Shown here piece by piece: positions 1 to 5,424 of a stretch of 5,424 nt of DNA. Within the stretch, counting starts at the first letter, position 1. The number at the start of each line of letters is the position of its first letter. The notes under the pieces were generated by a model. It saw nothing but the letters and a program-made list of their open reading frames with translations. It was not told the origin of the DNA and did no database searches. Source of the stretch: an uncultured beta proteobacterium (lineage in GTDB: Bacteria; Pseudomonadota; Gammaproteobacteria; Burkholderiales; Burkholderiaceae_C); contig CAJASG010000343.1 of assembly GCA_903944555.1 (NCBI GenBank), forward strand, positions 1-5,424, given 5' to 3'. Position numbers and translations under genes: made by a program.

Positions 1-930
1 CTGTGGGCCTCCCACGTCGTGCACCATTCCAGCGAAGACTTCAACCTCTCCACCGCCCTGCGCCAGTCGTGGACGAACCAGTTTTTCTACTGGATTTTCT
101 ATCTGCCCATGGCCATCGTCGGAATTCCGGTTGAGGTTTTTGCAATCACTGCGCTGCTGAGTGCGATCTACCAGTTTTGGAGCCATACACAGCTGGTCCC
201 CAAGCTTGGCTGGATTGACCGTGTTTTCGTCACCCCATCCAACCACCGTGTTCACCATGGGCGTAACCCCTACTGCATTGATATGAACTACGGTGGCACC
301 CTCATTGTGTGGGACCGGCTGTTTGGCACCTACGCTGCGGAGCGAGATGAGGAGCCCGTGGTGTATGGCATTTTGACGCCCTTGAACAGTTGGAGCCCTG
401 TATGGGGCAATATAAAGAACTTTGTAGGCGTCTGGCGCGAAGCCTTTGAGGCGGCCGGTTGGCGCAACAAGTTGATGGTGGTTTTTGCCCCACCCGGCTG
501 GTCTACCCAGGGTCAAACAACAGATTTCACCAAATTGCCAGACAGCACCCGGTTCGAAACACCGTCATCCAGGTGGCAAAAGATATACGGCTTGACAGCC
601 TGCGTGCTCATTTTGTGTCTGGTTCTTGATTTGTTACTGGTGGCTGCGAGCCTGTCCATGCCAGTGCGCTTGATCTGTACCGTGTTCATTGCTGGCAACA
701 CCGCTTGTCTGGCCATGCTGTTTGAAGGAAAGCGTTGGGCCATTGTCCTGGAAGCGCTGCGCGCCACTCTCGTATTCGGCGCACTCATGGGGGGCATCTG
801 GTTTCATGCAGTTTCTCCGCTGGGCCGCCTTGCGGGAGCAATGGCACTTGTGGTGTCGTTGGCCACCTTGGCTATCCTCTATCGAGAGCGCGCAGCAGCC
901 GTGCACCCTCGCGCAATGGAGCTGACATGA
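1..930 (+). CDS. AGMO-like membrane di-iron hydroxylase (fatty acid hydroxylase / sterol desaturase superfamily), 5'-truncated
   Basis: The frame is open from the first base, so the start lies to the left and 309 codons of the C-terminal part remain. Visible histidine motifs are HVVHHSSEDFN (window residues 5-15), WSHTQ (60-64) and NHRVHH (81-86), followed by IDMNYGG and WDRLFGTY. Together these are the iron-binding clusters of the fatty acid hydroxylase superfamily. The SSEDFNLSTALRQ stretch and the NHRVHHGRNPYCID block resemble alkylglycerol monooxygenase (TMEM195), which cleaves ether lipids using tetrahydrobiopterin. Substrate and cofactor in this bacterium are inference only. Hydrophobic segments follow the first cluster (about 27-57). 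After a soluble stretch, about four more helices occupy residues 196-293, a membrane tail beyond the catalytic core. The stop overlaps the next start as ATGA, which suggests co-expression. The family call is firm; the exact substrate is unknown. Confidence 0.88.
   Translation: MWASHVVHHSSEDFNLSTALRQSWTNQFFYWIFYLPMAIVGIPVEVFAITALLSAIYQFWSHTQLVPKLGWIDRVFVTPSNHRVHHGRNPYCIDMNYGGTLIVWDRLFGTYAAERDEEPVVYGILTPLNSWSPVWGNIKNFVGVWREAFEAAGWRNKLMVVFAPPGWSTQGQTTDFTKLPDSTRFETPSSRWQKIYGLTACVLILCLVLDLLLVAASLSMPVRLICTVFIAGNTACLAMLFEGKRWAIVLEALRATLVFGALMGGIWFHAVSPLGRLAGAMALVVSLATLAILYRERAAAVHPRAMELT
918..921 (+). promoter_or_regulatory. Shine-Dalgarno GGAG for the membrane protein gene
   Basis: GGAG lies 5 nt before the ATG at 927, inside the last codons of the hydroxylase gene. 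It supports ATG 927 as the true start rather than the much earlier in-frame ATG at 735, which would give a long out-of-frame overlap with the hydroxylase gene and a non-membrane-like N-terminus. Confidence 0.6.
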
Positions 931-1496
931 ACTGGCAGGCACTGTTTGACGGCATTCTGGCTGCGGTCGCTTTTGGGGTGGTTGTGCTGACGGCGCAATC
1001 CAAACCATCACTGCGAATGGCGTGCACGATCTTGGGCAGTGCGGCGGCACTCGGCACGCTCCGGTTCTCCGGTCTGCTGCCGCTTCCGGCGTTGCACCAG
1101 TTTGTATCCATGTTGGGGGCGGGGGTTGGTTTACCGTTGTTGGGGATCGCGGTCAGCCAGCCGACCAGCGCAGTTGCCACACAGCGTCGCTATGCCTGGA
1201 TATTTGCGGTAGTTGCCGCAGTGATCTGCACCGTGCTGGTCATGGTGGCCCAGCTCAAAGCATGGGCTGCCGTGTGCGCGGTCCTATCGGCACTGACGAT
1301 TGTCAGCGCGGGAATATCCCGCAGGCAAGGCAAAACGACCGCTGCAGGATTGCTGATACTGCTTGCGTTGGGCGCTTTTGCGGCCAAGTTCCAGTTCGGG
1401 GCCCTTCAACCGGGCGATTTCCTGCACATTGGACTCGCACTTGGTTTGCTACTCCTGATGCGATCAGAACCGACCTACTCCAAACCCAGTTCCTGA
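927..1496 (+). CDS. Unrecognised polytopic inner-membrane protein, 189 aa
   Basis: I do not recognise a family. The protein begins MNWQALFDGI and is almost wholly hydrophobic. Likely membrane helices are near residues 8-24, 32-48, 56-77, 88-108, 110-128, 137-153 and 165-178, giving six or seven passes. Positive charges cluster in the short loops at QRR (87-89) and SRRQGK (131-136). The last helix opens with DFLHIG (164-169); its Asp/His pair is the only polar feature within a membrane region. No enzymatic motif or signal peptidase site is visible. The start is set by a good GGAG and by the ATGA overlap with the upstream hydroxylase gene, so the two are probably translationally coupled. This suggests a role in the same, possibly lipid-related, process. 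The last 22 bases overlap the 3' end of convergent ntrC. That the gene is real is supported by the coupling and the membrane pattern; its function is open. Confidence 0.75.
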   Translation: MNWQALFDGILAAVAFGVVVLTAQSKPSLRMACTILGSAAALGTLRFSGLLPLPALHQFVSMLGAGVGLPLLGIAVSQPTSAVATQRRYAWIFAVVAAVICTVLVMVAQLKAWAAVCAVLSALTIVSAGISRRQGKTTAAGLLILLALGAFAAKFQFGALQPGDFLHIGLALGLLLLMRSEPTYSKPSS

Positions 1497-3022
1497 ATCT
1501 TGCGCGTGATGGTGTTGCGCCCAATGCCCAGCTTTTGGGCAGCTTCGATGCGACGCCCCTTGGTATTGGCCAGCGCGGCCAAAATCAGGCGCGACTCAAA
1601 CCGGCGGGTTAAAACGTCCCACACGTCCGTCTGACCCGCACCCAGCAACGCAACAGCCTCAGTTTCCAGATCAAGCTCCCAGCCCTGCAAAGAGCCGACC
1701 AAGGGCATGGGCGCTGCCGGCGCAGCGGATGACTCCGGCATGGCGGACAAGACCGCGACTGGGGACGGCGCCTGGATTGGCGCGCCCTCACCAACCACAT
1801 GCTCCTCCACGACAGCTACCTTGGCGGGCGGCGTTGTGTCAGACCCTGCCATTGCGCGGGTAACACCCACTTCTGGTGGCAAGTCTTTGGGCTCAATCAC
1901 TTGCGATGGGGCCATCACGGTGAGCCAGTGGCAGATATTCTCCAACTGGCGCACATTGCCCGGAAAACCGAAATTCTCCATCCATGCGAGTGCAGCGTCC
2001 GAGATGCGCTTGGGCTCCACGCCCAGCTGCTGGGCGCTTTGCTGCAGAAAATGCCGCGTCAACATGGACACATCTTCGCGGCGCTCCCGCAGGGCAGGCA
2101 AACGCAGGCGGATCACGTTGAGGCGGTGAAACAAATCCTCACGGAATGCCCCATCGATGACACGTTGCTCCAGATTCTGGTGGGTCGCGGCAATCACCCG
2201 CACATTGGTTTTCACGGCACTGTGACCACCGACCCGGTAGAAATTGCCGTCGCTCAACACCCGCAGCAGGCGGGTTTGCAACTCAAACGGCATGTCGCCG
2301 ATCTCGTCCAAAAACAACGTACCGCCGTCGGCTTGCTCAAAGCGGCCTCGGCGCATGGTTTGTGCGCCGGTAAAAGCGCCGCGTTCATGGCCAAACAGCT
2401 CGCTCTCCAGCAGGTCCTTCGGAATGGCTGCGGTATTGATCGCCACAAACGGCCCGTTGGCGCGTGGCGAATGTTTGTGCAGCGCCCGCGCCACCAGTTC
2501 TTTGCCGGAGCCCGATTCACCGGTGATCATCACCGTGACATTACTTTGCGACAGGCGGCCAATGGCACGAAACACATCCTGCATGGCCGGTGCCTGGCCC
2601 AGCATTTCCGGTGCCTCTGCCATGCGCTCTTCCGCCACTTCTTCGCGCAGGCTTTCTTCCACCGCACGGCGGATCAGCTCTACCGCTTTGGGCAAGTCAA
2701 ACGGCTTGGGCAAATACTCAAAGGCACCGCCCTGAAAAGCGCTGACGGCGCTGTCCAAGTCCGAGAACGCCGTCATGATGATGACCGGCAGCCCCGGATG
2801 TTTGGCTTTGACCTTTTCCAGTAGATCCAGCCCCGAACCACCGGGCATGCGAATGTCGCTAACCAGAATTTGCGGACCTTCGTCGTCCGCCGCAGTGTTC
2901 AACGCCGCCAATACGTCACGGGGGTTGGAGAAACTGCGGGTGGGCAGGTGTTCGCGTAAGAGCGCCTTCTCCAGTACAAACCGGATGGACTGGTCATCAT
3001 CTACGATCCAAATCGGTTTCAT
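1475..3022 (-). CDS. ntrC: Nitrogen regulation response regulator NtrC (NRI), sigma-54 activator
   Basis: The 515-residue protein has all three NtrC domains. The receiver domain (about 1-120) has the acidic pocket D8-D10, the phosphoacceptor D56 in VSDIRMPGGSG, T84 and K106 in LPKPFD. The central AAA+ domain (about 138-385) has Walker A GESGSGKE (168-175), the sigma-54 contacting loop GAFTGA (215-220), Walker B GGTLFLDE (233-240) and arginine-finger region FREDLFHR (293-300). The C-terminal Fis-type helix-turn-helix (about 475-515) ends AAQKLGIGRNTITRKIQELG. Phosphorylated by NtrB, it forms an oligomer that hydrolyses ATP to open sigma-54 promoters such as that of glnA. A linker of about 60 residues rich in Ala, Pro and Val (388-447) makes it longer than the E. 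coli protein (469 aa). ATG 3022 is preceded by AGAGG and TAGG at 10 and 6 nt. ntrB ends 30 nt upstream. The 3' end overlaps the convergent membrane protein gene. Confidence 0.97.
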   Translation of the reverse strand: MKPIWIVDDDQSIRFVLEKALLREHLPTRSFSNPRDVLAALNTAADDEGPQILVSDIRMPGGSGLDLLEKVKAKHPGLPVIIMTAFSDLDSAVSAFQGGAFEYLPKPFDLPKAVELIRRAVEESLREEVAEERMAEAPEMLGQAPAMQDVFRAIGRLSQSNVTVMITGESGSGKELVARALHKHSPRANGPFVAINTAAIPKDLLESELFGHERGAFTGAQTMRRGRFEQADGGTLFLDEIGDMPFELQTRLLRVLSDGNFYRVGGHSAVKTNVRVIAATHQNLEQRVIDGAFREDLFHRLNVIRLRLPALRERREDVSMLTRHFLQQSAQQLGVEPKRISDAALAWMENFGFPGNVRQLENICHWLTVMAPSQVIEPKDLPPEVGVTRAMAGSDTTPPAKVAVVEEHVVGEGAPIQAPSPVAVLSAMPESSAAPAAPMPLVGSLQGWELDLETEAVALLGAGQTDVWDVLTRRFESRLILAALANTKGRRIEAAQKLGIGRNTITRKIQELGLE

Positions 3023-3052
3023 GTTCTGCCTACCTCTGTCTTTTTCTGCAAA

Positions 3053-4126
3053 TTACGGTAACGGAATCAGAATTTTGAAATCCGTACGGCCGGGCACGCT
3101 ATCGACTTCGATCAAGCCATGGTGCTGCTGTACAAAGGTTTGCGCCAATGTGAGCCCCAAGCCTGAACCACCGTCTCTGCCCGACACCAGCGGATAGAAA
3201 ATGCGGTCCTTGATCGAATCTGGCACACCAGGTCCGTTGTCGATGACATGCAATTCCAATGCCAACCGGTAACGTTGTTTGCCGAAAGTTATTTGCCGCG
3301 ACACGCGCGTGCGAAAGGTCAGATTGGCGTCGCCTGCTGCGATGCGCTCCACCAGCGCCTGACAGGCGTTGTGCGCAATGTTCAGCACCGTCTGGATCAG
3401 TTGCTCACGGTCGCCCCGGAACTCGGGGATGGAGATGTCGTAATCACGCACCACCCGCAAGCCCTTGGGGAACTCGGCCAAAATCAAAGAGCGCACGCGC
3501 TCACACACCTCGTGGATATTGACATCCCCCACCAAGTGCGGGCGCCGGTGCGGCGCCAGCAGGCGGTCCACCAGGCTTTGCAGCCGATCGGCTTCGCGAA
3601 TGATGACCTGCGTGTATTCCGTGAGGTCCGGCGACTCCATCTCCATCTCAAGCAACTGGGCTGCGCCACGAATGCCACCTAGTGGGTTCTTGATCTCATG
3701 GGCCAGGTTGCGAATGAGCTCCTTGTTGGTCTGGGCCTGCTCTGCCAGGCGCTCCTCGCGGTCCTGGCGGGTTTGTTGCTCCTGCGGCACCATCTCCACA
3801 ATGATTTCGTCGCCCAACTGGTTGCAGGTAATGATCACATGCACCGGCATGGGCTCAGTACCCACGCGCTTCAGTAGCGCGTCGTACCGGATGGCGGCAA
3901 AGGTGTTGCCTTGCGCGCCGGTCAGGGCTGTCTTAAGCTGCAATGGTTCGGTAAACGCATCGGCAAAGCAGGAACCAACAATGGCCCGGCGCGAGGTGCC
4001 CAGCGCGTCCTCCAGCGCTGAATTGGAGAACAATACCGTTCCATCCGCACGCACTACAGCCACCAAGGTGGCCAGCAGGTCAAAAGAATGGAAGCGCGCG
4101 AGGGGGAGCAGATCCAGTGTTTTCAA
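3053..4126 (-). CDS. glnL: Nitrogen regulation sensor histidine kinase NtrB (NRII)
   Basis: This cytoplasmic two-component kinase of 357 residues is close to the E. coli NtrB length (349). An N-terminal PAS-like sensor domain (about 15-115) starts around FDLLATLVAVVRADG. Next comes the dimerisation and phosphotransfer domain with H143 in NLAHEIKNPLGG (140-151). The ATP-binding domain shows the N box NIAHNACQAL (249-258), G1 box DNGPG (296-300), F-box region IFYPLVSG (309-316) and G2 box GSGLGL (320-325). No transmembrane segment is present, as expected for NtrB. It phosphorylates NtrC under nitrogen limitation and, with PII bound, dephosphorylates it. The start is TTG at 4126: an in-frame TGA lies four codons upstream (4138-4136) and no early ATG exists; the first internal Met is residue 93, inside the sensor domain. 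GAAG sits 7 nt before the TTG. The start lies 4 nt after the stop of the upstream small gene, so coupled translation is likely. Confidence 0.96.
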   Translation of the reverse strand: MKTLDLLPLARFHSFDLLATLVAVVRADGTVLFSNSALEDALGTSRRAIVGSCFADAFTEPLQLKTALTGAQGNTFAAIRYDALLKRVGTEPMPVHVIITCNQLGDEIIVEMVPQEQQTRQDREERLAEQAQTNKELIRNLAHEIKNPLGGIRGAAQLLEMEMESPDLTEYTQVIIREADRLQSLVDRLLAPHRRPHLVGDVNIHEVCERVRSLILAEFPKGLRVVRDYDISIPEFRGDREQLIQTVLNIAHNACQALVERIAAGDANLTFRTRVSRQITFGKQRYRLALELHVIDNGPGVPDSIKDRIFYPLVSGRDGGSGLGLTLAQTFVQQHHGLIEVDSVPGRTDFKILIPLP

Positions 4127-4130
4127 GCGA

Positions 4131-4634
4131 TTACTTCAACGTAGACGCACTTGAAGCGCCAGGAACGCGACCCAATTCGCGCCGAATACCGGCGATATCG
4201 CTTTCATTGCGGCTGATACTGGCCTTGAGTTCGCCCACGCGGTCCAGGTATTTCTGGTGATTGCGCGCCTCTGGCCCCATCTTTTCGGGCTCTCCGTTGT
4301 TGTACTCCTTGAGGAGTTCAGCATGGCGGGCCTCCGCCTTCTTAAGCTCAGACTCCAGAATCAAACGCGAATCAGAGTCCTTGGCACGTTGATCGCCCGT
4401 ATCGACACGCTGACTGGGCTGGGCAGCGGTGGCGGCACGATTCCCGGATGCTGCGCTGGGCTTGTGCGCCTGGACGACCGTGACATTGCCACCGGAGACC
4501 AACTTGCAATTTTTTGCTTGCCCCTCGGAGACGGTGTTGGTGTACTCGTTGCCGCAACGGTAAATCCGCTCTTGGGCGAATACCCCACTTGCCAGTCCGA
4601 CGGCGACCAACGGAATTAAAAAAATAGGTTTCAT
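4131..4634 (-). CDS. Exported DUF4124-like coiled-coil protein of the ntrBC operon
   Basis: This predicted secreted or periplasmic protein has 167 residues. A clear signal peptide runs MKPIFLIPLVAVGLASGVFA, with cleavage expected after VFA at 20/21. The mature N-terminus has the pattern IYRCGNEYTNT and KNCKLV. Its aromatic IYR start resembles DUF4124, and C27 and C43 could form a disulfide. A low-complexity Ala/Ser/Gln linker (about 56-82) leads to a charged helical segment (about 85-155) rich in Glu, Lys and Arg, probably a coiled coil. ATG 4634 is preferred over an in-frame GTG at 4655, because the signal peptide begins exactly at ATG; the GTG would add seven polar residues in front. Upstream GGAG (4653-4650) is 15 nt away, so the ribosome site is weak. 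It is the first gene after the glnA terminator and ends 4 nt before ntrB. The function is unknown. The DUF4124 assignment is by eye and tentative; that the gene is real is well supported. Confidence 0.82.
   Translation of the reverse strand: MKPIFLIPLVAVGLASGVFAQERIYRCGNEYTNTVSEGQAKNCKLVSGGNVTVVQAHKPSAASGNRAATAAQPSQRVDTGDQRAKDSDSRLILESELKKAEARHAELLKEYNNGEPEKMGPEARNHQKYLDRVGELKASISRNESDIAGIRRELGRVPGASSASTLK
4134..4137 (-). promoter_or_regulatory. Weak Shine-Dalgarno GAAG for the ntrB TTG start
   Basis: GAAG on the minus strand lies 7 nt upstream of the TTG at 4126, and it sits within the last codons of the upstream small gene. A weak site plus a rare start codon implies low NtrB output or dependence on ribosomes arriving from the upstream gene. 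Confidence 0.4.
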
Positions 4635-4672
4635 GCTGTATTTACTTGGCTCCACTGTGGGGCCGTCCGGTC

Positions 4673-4701
4673 AGTATGCGTCAAAAAACTCTGAAAAACA
4701 A
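4673..4701 (-). promoter_or_regulatory. Tentative sigma-70 type promoter for the small gene-ntrB-ntrC operon
   Basis: On the minus strand, TTGTTT (4701-4696) and CATACT (4678-4673) are separated by 17 nt. They match the -35 and -10 consensus at 3 and 4 of 6 positions. This would start transcription near 4666 and give a leader of about 32 nt before ATG 4634. The spacer is A/T-rich. The match is weak. It is offered because the site lies correctly between the glnA terminator and the next gene. No sigma-54 -24/-12 element or NtrC dyad was seen in this gap. Confidence 0.25.
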
Positions 4702-4754
4702 AATACCCCCGGGCGGCACTACGTTTGGATACAAAACATGCCTGCGCGTTCCCT

Positions 4755-4785
4755 AAAAAAAAGGACGGCATGTGCCGTCCTTTTT
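4755..4785 (-). terminator. Rho-independent terminator of glnA, potentially bidirectional
   Basis: A perfect 7-bp GC-rich stem, GGACGGC (4763-4769) and GCCGTCC (4774-4780), closes a 4-nt loop. On the minus strand the hairpin is followed by eight U (from A4755-4762), which fits termination of glnA transcripts about 40-65 nt past its stop codon. On the plus strand five T (4781-4785) follow the same hairpin, so it could also stop transcription entering from the left. It separates glnA from the ntrBC operon; any read-through would feed ntrBC from the glnA promoter. Confidence 0.88.
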
Positions 4786-4819
4786 GAAGTGCATCCAACT
4801 GCCACAAGGGCAGCGGGAA

Positions 4820-5424
4820 TTACAGGGAGAAGTACATGTCGTACTCGACTGGGTGCACTGACATCCGGAAACGCGTCACTTCTTGCATCTTGAGTTCGAT
4901 GTAGGCATCGATCATGCTGTCAGTGAACACACCACCCTTGGTCAGGAACGCGCGGTCCTTGTCCAGGTGCTCCAGCGCCTGGTCCAGGCTGTGGCACACG
5001 GTGGGGACCAGCTTGTCTTCCTCGGGAGGCAGATGGTACAGATCCTTGGTGGCAGCTTCGCCGGGGTGAATCTTGTTTTCCACGCCGTCCAGACCTGCCA
5101 TCAACAAGGCGGCAAAGCCCAGGTAAGGGTTCATCAGTGGATCGGGGAAACGGGCTTCCACGCGACGGCCTTTGGGGTTTGCCACAAAGGGGATGCGGAT
5201 CGAAGCAGAACGGTTCTTGGCAGAGTACGCCAATTTGACCGGAGCTTCGAAGTGGGGCACCAAGCGCTTGTAGCTGTTGGTGCCGGGGTTGGTGATGGCG
5301 TTCAGAGCACGGGCGTGCTTGATGATGCCGCCGATGTAGTACAGCGCGAAGTCCGACAGACCTGCATAGCCGTCGCCAGCAAACAGGTTCTTGCCGTCTT
5401 TCCAGACCGACTGGTGCACGTGCA
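4820..5424 (-). CDS. glnA: Glutamine synthetase type I, C-terminal part (gene continues beyond right edge)
   Basis: The C-terminal 200 codons are present, out of about 470 in the usual GSI subunit. The enzyme makes glutamine from glutamate, ammonia and ATP in the cytoplasm as a dodecamer. Recognisable blocks, numbered from the first complete codon (H1), are [22 protein letters not shown], the substrate and ATP-binding region [17 protein letters not shown] (45-61), NRSASIRIP, the FPDP motif (92-95) and [16 protein letters not shown]. The tail [11 protein letters not shown] matches the E. coli ending HPVEFELYYSV closely. The adenylylation site is kept: DLYHLPPE, with its tyrosine codon at 5038-5036, so GlnE control is expected. 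The N-terminal part, promoter and any NtrC sites lie outside the window. The gene is followed by a strong terminator and then the ntrBC operon, the usual glnA-ntrB-ntrC arrangement with one extra gene inserted. Confidence 0.97.
   Translation of the reverse strand, partial: HVHQSVWKDGKNLFAGDGYAGLSDFALYYIGGIIKHARALNAITNPGTNSYKRLVPHFEAPVKLAYSAKNRSASIRIPFVANPKGRRVEARFPDPLMNPYLGFAALLMAGLDGVENKIHPGEAATKDLYHLPPEEDKLVPTVCHSLDQALEHLDKDRAFLTKGGVFTDSMIDAYIELKMQEVTRFRMSVHPVEYDMYFSL

Noticed and set aside
735..926. Upstream extension of the membrane protein gene to an earlier ATG
   Set aside because: The added 64 residues overlap the hydroxylase gene out of frame, are not membrane-like and look like shadow coding. 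GGAG plus the ATGA overlap supports ATG 927.
634..1050. Minus-strand open frame of 138 codons across the hydroxylase and membrane protein junction
   Set aside because: It is antisense to two better supported genes and has a Cys/His/Gln-rich composition without a domain.
1799..2824. Long plus-strand open frame of 341 codons opposite ntrC
   Set aside because: It lies wholly antisense to a clearly conserved NtrC. Its translation is rich in His, Gln, Arg and Cys with no recognisable domain, which is typical of a shadow frame in GC-biased coding DNA.
3465..4154. Plus-strand open frame of 229 codons opposite ntrB
   Set aside because: The translation is Ser/Arg-rich low complexity antisense to conserved kinase motifs. 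I saw no domain or ribosome site to support it.
4681..4686. TTGACG on the minus strand (4686-4681 region) as a -35 box
   Set aside because: No acceptable -10 hexamer lies 16-18 nt downstream; the nearest TAAATA is about 34 nt away.
4711..4730. Possible sigma-54 element GGCAC-N5-TTGGA in the glnA-ntrBC gap
   Set aside because: It lies on the plus strand, pointing toward the glnA 3' end, and has GG instead of the required GC at the -12 position.

Overview
The window looks like a chromosomal stretch from a betaproteobacterium of the order Burkholderiales, probably the family Comamonadaceae (Rhodoferax/Polaromonas-like). This rests on three things: the glnA - small secreted protein - ntrB - ntrC order, the protein sequences themselves, and the moderately high GC with GC-rich third positions. 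The genus is an inference from memory of similar loci and was not searched.

Left part (1-1496, plus strand): the 3' part of a membrane-bound di-iron hydroxylase gene of the fatty acid hydroxylase / sterol desaturase superfamily. Its histidine motifs are closest to alkylglycerol monooxygenase (AGMO/TMEM195). A 4-base ATGA overlap leads into a gene for an unrecognised polytopic membrane protein of 189 residues. The two are probably one translationally coupled unit.

Middle and right part (1475-5424, minus strand): the nitrogen control locus, transcribed right to left. It holds the C-terminal 200 codons of glnA (glutamine synthetase I), a strong hairpin terminator, a small gene for an exported DUF4124-like coiled-coil protein, ntrB/glnL (sensor kinase) and ntrC/glnG (sigma-54 activator). 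The small gene ends 4 nt before the TTG start of ntrB, so it belongs to the ntrBC operon. NtrB and NtrC are expected to sense nitrogen status through PII and to drive glnA and other sigma-54 promoters. GlnA keeps the tyrosine that is adenylylated in the type I enzyme. The plus-strand unit and ntrC converge, and their coding ends overlap by 22 bp with no spacer.

I found no tRNA, rRNA, CRISPR array, insertion sequence or evident horizontally acquired island. The region is mostly ordinary, conserved core genome. The least explained items are the exported small protein inside the ntrBC operon and the membrane protein coupled to the AGMO-like hydroxylase.
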